A stretch of 64,000 nucleotides of DNA from Mauremys mutica (lineage: Eukaryota; Chordata; Testudines; Geoemydidae): the NCBI RefSeq assembly GCF_020497125.1, contig NC_059072.1:71493697-71557696 (forward strand), given 5' to 3'. Shown piece by piece: positions 34,997 to 46,010 of the stretch. Below the pieces are notes generated by a model. That model was not told the origin of the DNA. It saw only the letters and a program-made list of their open reading frames with translations, and did not search any database. A program made the translations under genes and the position numbers. Position 1 is the first letter of the stretch. Every line of letters begins with the position of its first letter.

Positions 34997-36088
34997 TAGG
35001 GTTGACAACTTTCTACTTGCACAAAACCAAACACCCTTGCCCCGCCCCTGCCCCATCCCTTCTCTGAGGCCCCGCTCCTGCTCACTCCATCCCCCCTCCC
35101 TCTGTTGCTTGCTGTTGCCACCCTCATTCACTTGCTCATTTTCAGCAGGTTTATTCAGGGGGTTGGGTTGCAGGAGGGGGTGAGGGCTCTGGGGTGGGGC
35201 CAAAAGTGAGGAGTTCAGGGTGTGGGAGAGGGCTCTGGGCTGAGGCAGTGGGTTGGAATGTGGGAGGGGGTAGGGCTCTGGCTAGGGGTGTGAGCTCTGG
35301 GCTGGGGCCAGGGCTGAGGGGCAGGAGGGGGCTGTGGGGTGGAGCCGAGAGGGTTGGCATATGGGAGGGGGCTCCAGACTGAGGCAGGGGGTTGGGATGT
35401 GGGAGGGGTATGGGCTAGGGTAGGAGGTTGGGGTATGTGTGGGGGGGTGAAGGCTCCAGCTGGGGGGTGTGGGCTCTGGGATGGGGCTGGGGGGTTTGGA
35501 GGGCATGATGGGAATCAGGGCTGGGTCAGGGGGTTGGGGTGCGGAGGGGAGTGAGAGCTCCAGCTGGGGGTGCGGACTCTGGGGTGGGGATGAGGGGTTT
35601 GGTGTGTAGGAGGGGGCTCTGGGATGGGATTGTGGGGGTTTGGAGAGTGTGAGGGGGTCAGGGTTAGGGCTGGAGCAGGGAGTTGGAGTGTGGGAGGGCA
35701 TCAGGGATAGATGCTCCAGGTGGCACTTACCTCAGGCAGCTGCTGGAAGCAGCAGAATGTCTCTCTGGCTCCTATGCAGATCTATGGCCAGGCGGCTCTG
35801 CGTGCTGCTCCATCTGCAGGTGCCGCCCCCATTCACCATGGTTCCTGGCCAATGGGAGCTGCAGAGCCGGCGCTTGGGACAGAAGCAGCATATGGAGCCC
35901 TCGGTCGCTCCTACATGTAGGAGCCAGATGGGGGACATGCTGCTGCTTCTGGGAGCCTGCTTTAGCCCCGGCCCCCACTGCGCTGCCAACCAGACTTTTA
36001 ATGGCCCGGTCAGTGGTATCGACTTGAGCCACCAGGGTCCCTTTTCAACCAGGCATACTGGTCGAAAACCAGACCCCTGGCAACCTTA
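34997..36088. mobile_element. 1.1-kb non-autonomous hAT-like transposon
   Basis: The ends are 'tagggttgacaac' and 'ctggcaacctta', short terminal inverted repeats. The 8-bp flanks are tactgaag (34989-34996) and tattaaag (36089-36096), matching at six of eight positions. The interior has a C-rich left portion, a G-rich minisatellite at about 35157-35720, then GC-rich sequence with an internal inverted pair around 'ctcccattggcc'-like words near 35845-35870. No transposase is present. The many overlapping frames on both strands are a composition effect. Confidence 0.78.
35157..35720 (+). repeat. G-rich minisatellite inside hAT element
   Basis: Diverged tandem units of roughly 40 bases carry the words 'gggggttgggatgtgggagg' and 'gggctctgggctggggcc' in repeated order. 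The plus strand has many runs of three or more G, and so could form G-quadruplexes. It lies wholly inside the transposon at 34997-36088. Confidence 0.8.
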
Positions 36089-36096
36089 TATTAAAG

Positions 36097-37130
36097 TCAG
36101 ACCCACAATGAGATGGCTGCCACTCTAAGCTAGACAGGACACAAGGACTGTGAGGAGCAGCAAATATACTATGAATGGTGTATGGAGAGAGTGAGGGGAA
36201 GTAGTAGGTAGATTTAAGATGTGCAGCAGAATGGGGTGGGAAATGAAGTGGAGGGGGTTCAGAGCAGGGGGAGGCAGGGTGGTTGGTAGCGGGGAGTGCT
36301 ACTCATTATCCAGCAGAGAAGTGTGTTGGGGGCAGAAGGAATCAGGGAAGTGTTTTTTCTTATGGCTAAACCAGTCCTATATGGTTTTTACTGAGACATT
36401 ATTGTTCATATGAAATATTGATATCAGTTTTTACATAGAAACACTATCAAGATAGGTTCATTTTTGGAATATTACAAATACTTTCAACACTGAACTTCAA
36501 AAAAAAAATTTAATGAAGGAAGATTATATAACACCGTACTCTCTAAGGATGCTGGTTACTCATTGGGTGCCCATTAGCTAACATTGATTAGTTCTGTCAT
36601 GTATTTGTGAATGTCATCTGTTCATTTCTTGCAGTACTAATAAACATAACAATTTACTCATATTTAATAACAGCGTATTTCTTTTCTGCTGTTGCATACA
36701 ATGTACAATATTGATTTTTATAAGACTCCCCCACCCGACACATTCCTCTGCACCTTGTTGAGCGAAATTCAGAGAGCAGGAGTTAGTATAAAGTTCTTTA
36801 ATATGTATATCTGTAACTCATCAGCCTTAAAAAGTAATAAAATTCTATGTGCAAGTGTGAATTTTGATGCATTAATTAGTTCAGTGATTCTCAAACTATT
36901 TACCATCGAGCCCTTCTTTTATTAAATGAAATGGATGGCGGTTCCCCTATTTTAGGGATGAAGAGAGGGCAAATGGAGTCTCTTTCTAAGCAGCCAGGGA
37001 GAGGCATGAATCTTTATGTGCATTAAAAATGGACTTGGCAACCTGAAATTATGACACATGCATTGGCAGAGAAGTAGAGGGAAGTTTAAAAGTCGAAAAC
37101 AGACTGAAAAATATGATGTGACAGCTTATA
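36097..37130. other. Non-coding DNA, no feature recognised
   Basis: The first 60 bases ('gtcagacccacaatgagatg') probably continue the old repeat interrupted by the transposon. A hAT-end-like 'cagtgattctcaaac' occurs near 36882 without a visible partner. Confidence 0.4.
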
Positions 37131-37184
37131 AAATCTCATGAGTTTTGATCTCTTGAGGTTAGCAATACTTCTAATGGGAGTTCA

Positions 37185-37700
37185 GGCCACAGTACAGCAG
37201 AACACTTAAGCACATGCATAACTTTAAGCATGTGAGTAACATCCCTGAACATAGGCGTCAACTTTTCCCGGCGCCGATGGGTGCTCGCCCCTGGCCCCGT
37301 CCCTTCCCGCCCCTACCCCCGCCCCCATTCCACCCCCTTCCCCAAAGTCCCTGCCCCAACTGCGCCCCCTCCCTGCCGCTGTTGGACTCCTTCTCCAAAT
37401 CCCTGCCCTGGCCCCGCCTCTTCCCAGAGCATGCTGCGTTCCCCCTCCCCCCCCAGCCCTCCCCGAGCTTGCTGACATGAAACAGCTGTTTTACACTGGG
37501 AGCTGGGGGGGGAAGCAGGGATATGGCGTGCTCAGGAGAGAAGACGGAGGGGGGGGCGGGGAGCTGCCAGTGGGTGCAGAGCACCCATCAATTTTTCCCC
37601 AGGGGTGCTCCAGCCCCGGAGTTGGTGCTTATGTCCTTGAATTCAAAATAACTTCTTTCATATTAATGTTAGGTGTGTGCTTTAGTGCTCTGTTGGATTG
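37185..37700. repeat. Palindromic MITE interrupted by a hAT element
   Basis: The left half (37185-37249) has 'cacttaagcacatgcataac' and 'ttaagcatgtgagtaac'. The right half (37634-37700) has 'atgttaggtgtgtgcttta' and 'gtgctctgttggattgg', the approximate inverse order. Together they make one copy of a dispersed palindromic element, split by the insertion at 37250-37633. Confidence 0.6.
37250..37633. mobile_element. Non-autonomous hAT transposon
   Basis: The element starts 'cataggcgtcaact' and ends 'agttggtgcttatg', which are inverse with two mismatches. It is flanked by tccctgaa (37242-37249) and tccttgaa (37634-37641), an 8-bp duplication with one mismatch. The 384-bp interior is C-rich, then G-rich, and carries the internal word pair 'gggtgctcgcccc'/'gggtgctccagcccc'. 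No transposase is present; long frames on both strands come from GC bias. Confidence 0.88.
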
Positions 37701-38097
37701 GAGTCTAAGTCGACTAGATCTGTGGTCTTTACTTTGGCAAAGACCCAAGGACTAAGGAATCACCATTGGCCAAAATTTCAACATGGCCTTCAGGTGGCTT
37801 CAAACCAGCCTCTATATTTTGCTTCAGTAGTTTTGCATTTGCAAATGTTTGTGAGGCTCTACAACAATTGCATTCACCAAACAGATAGTTAGAGAGAAAA
37901 CTACCTGATACATGAATGGAAATTGCTTTCTTATGCAAAAATTTGGGTATAGATGTAGAGGTGGATTCTAAAAATGTTGCCTTATCTATTCAAATACTAT
38001 TGTTTCTTGAATATTTTTTTTAAATGCCCAACATTCGTGATTCAGCTATACACTAACCTGTCTGTCTGTGTGCAATAAGAGATTACTGTTTAAGGAC

Positions 38098-38265
38098 AAG
38101 ATTTTCAAAAGTGATTAGTGATTTGGGGTACCTTAATTTTTGGGGGTCAACTTCAGACATCTTATAGAGGCCTGAATTTCAGAAAGTGACAGATACCCAT
38201 CCTCTGAAAATCAGGCCTCAAATTGGGGCACCCCAAATCCCTAATCATTTTGAAAATTTTGGTCT
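38098..38265. repeat. Palindromic MITE, about 165 bp
   Basis: The outer arms 'aagattttcaaaagtgatta' and 'taatcattttgaaaatttt' are inverse. So are the inner arms 'aggcctgaatttcag' and 'ctgaaaatcaggcct'. The whole is one imperfect long hairpin centred near 38190. I recognise it as a dispersed amniote palindromic element. No clear target duplication was identified. Confidence 0.7.
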
Positions 38266-41200
38266 AAAACAATTCAGCAGTCATTGCAAGGAACAGTGAG
38301 TAAAAGATTTATTTTAAAATTGTAAAATACTGTAACTGTCTTTTAAAAAATAAATAAATCTCAAGAGAGAATATTTTTCTGCCAAATTTCTGAAAGACAT
38401 TGCACTGCTTGTTTATCCTCAAGAACTCATCCTCCTGCAAGGATAAGTTGAAAATGTAAAAAACCTTAAAATGAATTTCCATGTAAATCCAGATGAAAGT
38501 CATAATCCAGTGGAGAAAGTCTGCTTCTTATTGCTAAATCACTGTAACTGCCTCCTTCTCTTTCAAACCCACAGGAATATAGTGGAAAAAAGAAATTTAC
38601 TATCTCTCTATGTATATATCATCCATTTGTGATTCCTGGCCCAGCCAGCGCCATCAAAAATTTAACCACAATCCCTTGAGTATAGATGGTCAGCGTATTA
38701 GTGTACTATTCAACTGAGTCAGTACTCCAGTTGGTTTCTTAATTCAGAGCGGTTTTCCATGTGCTCTTCTAGCCACCCCGGTTTATATTATCCAAACAAA
38801 TAACAGTGCCATGTAAATATTTTGAGGGATTTATGCATGACCAGTTTTGATGAAACTCCCATTCCCTATTTACTACATTTTAATTTTCTATAATGCATCT
38901 CAGGTAGCTCAGTATTTTCTGAATTTCTGAGATAATAGTATTCTGGACAGAAAAATGGGTAAGGCTCTGAAGTTATTGTACTTTTCAAGTGCTGACTGTA
39001 TTATTAGCAAGAAGAATTTGCTTTATATGGTAATTTGAGGCCATAACCAAAAAGTATATACTTTCACTACAAAGTCTTTCTTTGTTTTTTCTTCTATATT
39101 TCAAAATTATAGTTTGAAAATCAGCAGACAATAAACTAAGTGGTTTTAGGATAACTTTTAAAGTAATTTTGGTACCATAAGCAATCAGAAACATCAACTG
39201 CGCATTTATATGACTCCCAAAATGCTGACTTTGTCTTATTTTCAATAAACATAATAAGTAGTTGCACAGCAATATTGAATTTTAAAAACAAAAAGGAATT
39301 ATTGTGAGGTGCTGGAATGTTTCATGTACTGAAGGATGAAATATATATTTCAAGTATTTGTATTATGTTAAGCATCAGATAAGGAAAATGTATTTGAAAG
39401 CGCAGTTCATATTATTTTAATATTTATAGAATGGTAGTTTGTGTAATTGTTTTGTAGGGTGTTTTGCATAGTTATTGCCTTTCAATATTGGTAGGGAAAA
39501 GACATGCAGCATAAAAGGAAAAGGAGGTGAGTGAGCAGAAATAATCTTCCTGAGACTTTTTGCTTTAGAAAAATTAGGTGTCTGTAGGGAAACAAAGAAT
39601 GTGCTAGCACTTCACAATGCTGCTCCAGTGCAACGGCAGTGAAGCTGTAAAAATTAGGTACTTTCAGAGCTTGAATGAGAATGGAACTCTCCATTTACAG
39701 GGAAATCTCTTCAGAGTCAGATGGAAGTGAACTGGTTTTGAGTCAGTTTTATTCCATTCATTTTCCCCCCTACTTTGTTCAACTTCTCCAATGTTAAAGC
39801 TTTTGAAGCGTGATCAAACATACTATACCAGTTTCAGAGCAGTGGAAATGAAGACAGCTAAGGTTTTTTTGCTTTTCATAGCATCAAATACTGTTTCTCC
39901 ATTGTGACTATGGTGCTTATCTAAATCATTTGCAGAAACAGAGTAACATGCATTTATGTTATTTTATTTTATTTTTTATAACTTGGTTGGTGCCTGTGTG
40001 TACATGGAATCCAGTTGTTGACTTATTGATAGTCTGAAGTGGACAGCTAATACTGTGTAATGATTTTGTGCCCTCAACTCTTCTGTTCTGATTCTCTCTT
40101 CCTTTATTCTCAAATCTCTGTTCTGTCTGATACTCCTCCCACCCCCGCATCTTTAGATCCTGAGTCTAAACTGTTGCCTCCAGCCCATGTATATTTTCAG
40201 TAATGCTCAAATATAATTGAACATGTCCACTTCTGTTTCTTCCTATCTCTAATGCTATTTGTTTCTCCCATCTAAGTATTTCTCTCATCAGTTTGCCTAT
40301 AAGATATCTATGTATATTTCAGCAGTTTTTCAGACTTCCAACTCCATTACAATTAAGAATGAGGTGAAAAATTTACATGGCAATAGTGGAGAATACAATT
40401 TCTTCATTAAGATTAATTTCTTTGCATCTTCTTAAGGCCCCACTTTGGCTATGTCCACCATGCAGAGTTCATGGCAGGAGTAGGGGTCTGATTCAAATTT
40501 TGAAAGGGCAAGATCATTTGATGCACATCTTTATATAGCTGGCGTTGAGGTTTAATACCAGTAAAATAATGAGCTAGTGGTATATTCCTCAACTGGAGAG
40601 CCTTTCTTTTTTTTAGCCACAATACAGTTGTTTGTTTTAATAAAATACAATCTTCAATAGGGCTCAGAGTACATGTGCAAAATTTAATCAAGCACTCATA
40701 AATACACAGAAGTGGACAGAAAAGACCAGGTCCCACAAATGCCAGTATATTTGGACTATTCTGGATCAACATGCGGAATGAATTTCAAATCCAAGATCCA
40801 CTGCCAGGAATGCTTTGGCCCCACCTGCTAACTCAAGTGCCTCAGTTGGTCTCAGATGATGAGGCAAATCACTGGGTGCAAGACAGCCTGCCAGTTTTTA
40901 TTACAGCTTTTACTGCCCTTGGAGTTGGTTCATATTTATGTTTAATTTTGGGTGATTTCCTTCTCCCCTAGTTTGTCTTTCTCCTTCTCTCACCCCTATT
41001 TTGCTGATTGGGAGAAAATTACCGTTCTTGTTCTTCTTGTGGAAACAGTCATGCAAGAGACGAGACAGGTTCCATGGGTGTTTCTTCCATTCCCTGTTCC
41101 AAAGGCTCCACCAGGAACAGTCTGTGGGGAGGCAGGGGACTATAAGGTCCCTGCTAGGAACAGTATTTGCAAGGAAGGCACTATGTTTTTCCCTCTCCTC

Positions 41201-41864
41201 CATGCACCACCTTGTTTTACTAATAAGTTCTGCTTCTGTCAGGGAAATGTAGCACCATAAAAGATTGAGATGAGCTTCTCTATTGGTTGAGGACAGAGTG
41301 CTAGCCCTGCACTGGTCTCTCTTAACCGCCACCAATGTGCTCTTACTACTGGCACTGTCTGTCTCTTGCTCTCCATGTCAAATGTCAGTGCTGAGATGTA
41401 CCACGTTAACCAAACTATTTTGACTAGTCAGCAGGATACCCGCAAGCAGTTATTTTGCTAATGTCAGCATTTTCTACCTGCAGAGGAAAAATGCTAACAG
41501 TTTCTGTGTGTCCCTTATTCAGTGCGATGGCTACATTTCACTGTCAGCTTATATTTCACATTGCATCTTGTGATCTGATGTAATTGGATGCACAGTGCAA
41601 GGAACTATTTTTATTATCTACAGCATGGTAAATAAGATCTGAATGAGAAGAGCATTCTACAGTAGCTCAGAATCAAGAACAGTACAGAGTGCTTCCAAGT
41701 CTCTAAAGAATGGCCAGAATTATGGACAAAGACCTGGTTTATCATGTACTTTTCTTGACTGCCTCATTATTTAAATAGCTACTGATAAATGAGGTGCACA
41801 AAATTACACTAAAATAATTTGTGATGTCAGCAATCATTGCTGCCTAGAAATGGCAGGTTGCTGT
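38266..41864. other. Non-coding DNA, no feature recognised
   Basis: A long AT-rich stretch with no recognised repeat or exon. Short open frames (for example 40449-40772 and 40910-41335 on the minus strand) lack domain features and splice context. Confidence 0.5.
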
Positions 41865-42008
41865 CAGGGCCGGCTCCAGCATTTTTGCGGCAATTTGGTG
41901 GCAGGTCCTTCCCTCCAAGAGGGACCGCTGAAGAGCCGGACGTGCAGCCCCTTTCCGTTGGCTGCCCCAAGCACCTGCTTGCTGCGCTGGTGCCTGGAGC
42001 CAGCCCTG
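41865..42008. mobile_element. Short hAT MITE with perfect 8-bp duplication
   Basis: The terminal inverted repeats are 'cagggccggctccagc' and 'ctggagccagccctg'. The flanks gttgctgt at 41857-41864 and 42009-42016 are identical. At 144 bp it is the smallest clear hAT derivative in the window. Its high GC content causes the open frames 41837-42169 and 41827-42042, which are not genes. Confidence 0.9.
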
Positions 42009-42016
42009 GTTGCTGT

Positions 42017-43867
42017 TGTTGCACTGAGAAATCAGAACCCAACTTTGCCTATTGTGTTCAATTCAAAATCAGAGACTGTTTCTGTTCCCTTCTGGTGGCC
42101 TGTGAGGAAAAGGTCCATTTTGCCCAGAAGAAGTGGGAAAGAGAAAAGAGAAACAGCCTGTCTGTGTAACGTAGTTGGTATATTAGTCATTTTTAAAGGA
42201 AATTAAAATTAATATTTTTGATTTAAAATAATTTATTGAATATTTCCTGTTTGAGGGTGGTTAGAGTGACATATTGCAGCGTGTGGCTGTGGATGAATAG
42301 CAATATGGATTAATTATGACCACCAGCGATTGAATCTCTTATTATATTTTTGATCTGTTCCTACCACTGACTATGGTATGAATGCCAATATACAGCTCTG
42401 TCAGCTAACAGAGCCTGTCCCTACTCAGTCAATAGAGAAATTAAGTCAGTGGGAATTTATGCCTAAGAGTGTAAGATTGGACCCATAGTTTCTGCTGACT
42501 AGTAGGTATTCTTTGGTGCTCAACGAGTTCTTTTGTTTCTTCATTCATTACAGTGTTCTGTACTAAAAACACATACAGTATAAAAAGTGTTCTGTGGGCT
42601 CTGTAGTTGGATTTTTTGTTAGAGAGAAATTTAAAGAGACAATCTAGTTCAAATCCTAGGGGGTCAGATTGTGCTGGGATCTATATATGTGCATTTGGTG
42701 ATGGGAGGAAAGGGCACAAGGAGCCTTCCCCACAACACTACTTGTGCCTCTCTGCACATTAGCCAAGCACAGTCGTGACACTTTCACTCAGAAAGCATAA
42801 GGACTCCAAGTCTAGTCCCACTAGACTCCTCAAAGTGGGTGGCTCTGGGATTCTGCTCCCACTGGTCAATAGATCTTGCTCCCAAAGGAAGGCAGGGGAA
42901 GTGCACGTCTTTTTCAAAGCGGGGGATGCAGTCTCTGCACTCCTGGGCTTTGTCTATAAGAGAAAAATAAGTACCATTAATCAAATTCACCACTGTATAG
43001 ATAAAGCTCAGGAGTTTTTAACCACCGTGTCATCTAACCTGGTCCAGCAGACATGTTGTTAAAATGACTGAATTCTGCCTACATTACAGCTGACGTCAAT
43101 GAATTTTGGGTCCTCATTTTGCAGTGTATATGCAACCTCCCCTTGAGCTCCAGGCGATGTTGTGCCTACTCAGACACCATGTAATATGGTGGTGAGGCAA
43201 TGCCCTTCTGTACTACCCCTTAAGTAATTGGTCACAATGTAGCCTTGATTTTAAAAAAGAAAAAAGTCTTTGAGAACCAAGACCCGAAGTCCTTGCTTGG
43301 ACAGAATTTCTGTTGACTTCAAAAGTCTTCTGAAATCAGTGAGCTTTGGATCAGGCCTTTAGCTCAGACAATGAAAACAGATTAATGTCTGTGACTTTCT
43401 GGTTCTCCTGCACAGCTATGAACATGTCTGGATTATAAGCACTACTGAGGAATATTTGACTCCAAACAGTTTTACATGGATTTTTGTTTAATTTTTTTTT
43501 TTTAAATCATGAAAGCACTTCTACAAATTATGGCTACGCTCCTGAAAAATATCAAGTGTCATCCTGTGAGTTGGTTCATTTAAGTCCCGTCTCAGGTTTT
43601 GTAAAACCACGTTCTTATTGATTTTTATTAATAAATCCTGAAATAGAGCTCTCAGCTATCTAGTGACAGTATTCCTTTGTTTACATATATAAATGCATGT
43701 CTTTAGTTTACTAACATGGATGCATGTTGCTAGTTTACTATGTTTGTGTATAGGTTAGCTACCATTTAGAATTGAATTTTGTACATAATTTTTGGCACAT
43801 GTAAATAACACTTAGACTATACAGACCAAATTTCATTCCTGGATCTTGAGGCATTTTTCAAAGAATG
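42017..43867. other. Non-coding DNA with decayed palindromic elements
   Basis: Candidate palindromic copies lie at 42424-42486 ('agtcagtgggaatttatgcc') and 43284-43357 ('cttgacttc'-type core, ending 'gctttggatcaggcc'). A C-free T-rich run lies near 43491. No exon recognised. Confidence 0.4.
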
Positions 43868-43965
43868 GATAAGTGACTTACCCAAGGCCACACAACAGGT
43901 CAGTGGCAGATGCAGGAATAGAATCCTGATGCTGAGAACCGGGCCTATTCAGTGGACCATGCTGG
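43868..43965 (-). mobile_element. MIR-type CORE-SINE relic
   Basis: The plus strand has 'gtgacttacccaaggccaca', 'caacaggtcagtggcagatg' and 'aggaatagaatcctgatgc'. This is the reverse of the conserved MIR core ('ctgtgtgaccttgggcaag' type) and of the tRNA-derived B-box side. This is an old SINE class shared across amniotes. The tRNA-like head is mostly lost. Confidence 0.72.
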
Positions 43966-45660
43966 TTTATAAAAAGGAGTTTAAAAATTACTATGACTTC
44001 AAAGGAGAATATAAATATATATAGGCCCAACCCAATTCATGTTTCACTTCAATTAATACCCAAGCTAGGGCTCAAAACATTACAGCCACATGGGGGTCGG
44101 TGGGTGGGAGGGGGAATAAGAAAACTTCAGTGTTCTTGTCTTTGGCATTACACACTTTTTAATTAGTAGTGTTATTGAAGCTGCTTTAGTCCTCTGACTT
44201 TTTAAAACACTGTCTTTTTTTAATGTAAACTTGCTTCCTTGTATATCCGATTGAAAGCCAAAAGGCATTTCCAGTTTGATGGTCTCATGGGATATACCCA
44301 TGAATTCCCAGTGGTGTGAACAGACAGCCTAGATTCAATTAAGCAGGTTGGTGTATTCACTCATTCGTAACAATATGCTACAGTGGGCCACAGCTAGGGT
44401 TTTGGGTTTTTTTTTTATAAATTGGATAAAAACAAAATTTCTACTTTATCTACAATTTTTTTCTTAGCTGCAAAATTACCTTTGTGATATGTCTTTTCAG
44501 TTTGTGGGAGCAAACACTCTGAATTTTGATGTGTTCCTGCCATACAGAAATTGGAAGGCTTTTGACTTATTTTAAGTAGCATTCTATGAACCTTAATGTT
44601 AATTTTTTTGTTAAGTCATCAGGTCATTACTTTTTTTTTATGTTAATAGAAAAAGCAACATATATTCAGACAGGAATGTTATAGCACATTATATGGAGCA
44701 AGCAGCTGTAAGGTACACATCTTTCTATGAGGTTACAAAAAAAATCTCTGCCCGATACATTTTAATCAACAGGCATTCTGCAAAATCACTGATAGACAAT
44801 AATATTCATTTGTATCACATGTTGTTCCATGGAGCTGTTTTGGGTTTGTAATGCACGTTTAAGAAAATCTTTTAAAAAATAAAGCTGTATAAGCACTGCT
44901 TTAAAAATGCTTGAGGGGATCATTTTATTAATCCTATATGCAATATCCTTCCTGTCAAACAGTAGAATTTAGATGGCAGAATCAATAATGTAGGGTCCAC
45001 ATGGGAGTTGCTAATACACAAATTAGAGCATGGTGTTTCTATGCTTGATAAGCAAGAAAGCCTGTATTCTTTCAGCCTTTATTGCCATGCAATCAAGGAG
45101 AATTATGGGCAGAAACCATCCAATAAAATAAAATGGAATATTTCATGAACTGAGATGTTTACTAACAAGAATAGAAGTAGTTCTTTAAAACCATTGCTGC
45201 TTACAGTAACATGGAGTTTATAGTTTATCAACAAAAGGCAAATTACCCAGTGCCTTCCTTTAAAAGTCTAACATAGAGTCAAACCAAAATCTAATAAAAT
45301 ATAGTAACATTAATATGCATTTTATCTTTCTTTCTGGCGTACTTGAATTATTTTTTTTATTTTTTTTTGCTACATAGATTCTTTCTATCTATGATATCTG
45401 TTCCATATAGCAATGTTCTTTCAAGTTACTCTGTGAAAATATTAAGGATGTCAATTAGCTATAATGAAGTAATGTAATTTATTGTCTAATGGTTATAATA
45501 ATGATCTAAATATATTGAACATGAGGCACCAAGTGACTGACTGCTCTGGTAATTGCTCAGATATATGCTTGTTTTCGTAATCAATGCATTACTCAGACTA
45601 TCTTCAGTGGAATTTATTACCTCATTTTCAGTTTCAAACTACTTAAATATTCAGTAGCTA
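43966..45660. other. Non-coding DNA, no feature recognised
   Basis: Very AT-rich with several poly-T runs. Nothing recognised. Confidence 0.5.
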
Positions 45661-45689
45661 GTCCCACAGAAAATTACGATCTCCACGGC

Positions 45690-46010
45690 AAAGAATCATG
45701 GTGTCAGAGGTCATGGTGGTTCTTTTTCATGTCTTTGAAATGACTCTTTAATATTCTAAAAAGGGCAAAAAGCATGCAATTTGCATTTAAAGCATTGCTC
45801 TCTGATGTGTTACATTCCAATGAGTATATCTTTTAGATAGTGGACATTTATCATCGTATTGCACTTGAATCTGGAAACGCTGCAGAAGGTAGCTGAAGAA
45901 CCTTTACAATCATGCAATTCAAGGTAATACATCAGAAACTGTCACATGATTACTATGGTAACCATCAAGCCTGTGGTGTCGCAAGCTTTACAGAAGGGTA
46001 GGTACAATTT
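45690..46010. promoter_or_regulatory. Possible regulatory element (speculative)
   Basis: This stretch has no repeat signature and several factor-site-like words. One is the near-palindrome 'atgcaatttgcat' at 45774-45786 (octamer or C/EBP-like). Another is 'catgcaattc' near 45910. A third is 'tactatggtaacc' at 45951-45963, similar to an RFX X-box. Clustering of such words can occur by chance in AT-rich DNA. It is listed only as the best enhancer candidate by eye. Confidence 0.15.

Noticed and set aside
34997..36088. CpG island / promoter
   Set aside because: GC-rich, but mostly GGG/CCC words with few CpG on inspection, and fully contained in a transposon with target duplications.
35157..36128. 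Several overlapping open frames of 60-162 codons on both strands
   Set aside because: They lie in the G-rich minisatellite and GC-rich part of a transposon. Open frames in all phases are expected from lack of A/T-rich stop codons.
37224..37755. Proline- and glycine-rich open frames
   Set aside because: They overlap the hAT element at 37250-37633 and cross its ends.
41837..42206. Two overlapping plus-strand frames of 110 and 118 codons
   Set aside because: Both run through the 144-bp hAT MITE in different frames; neither shows a domain.
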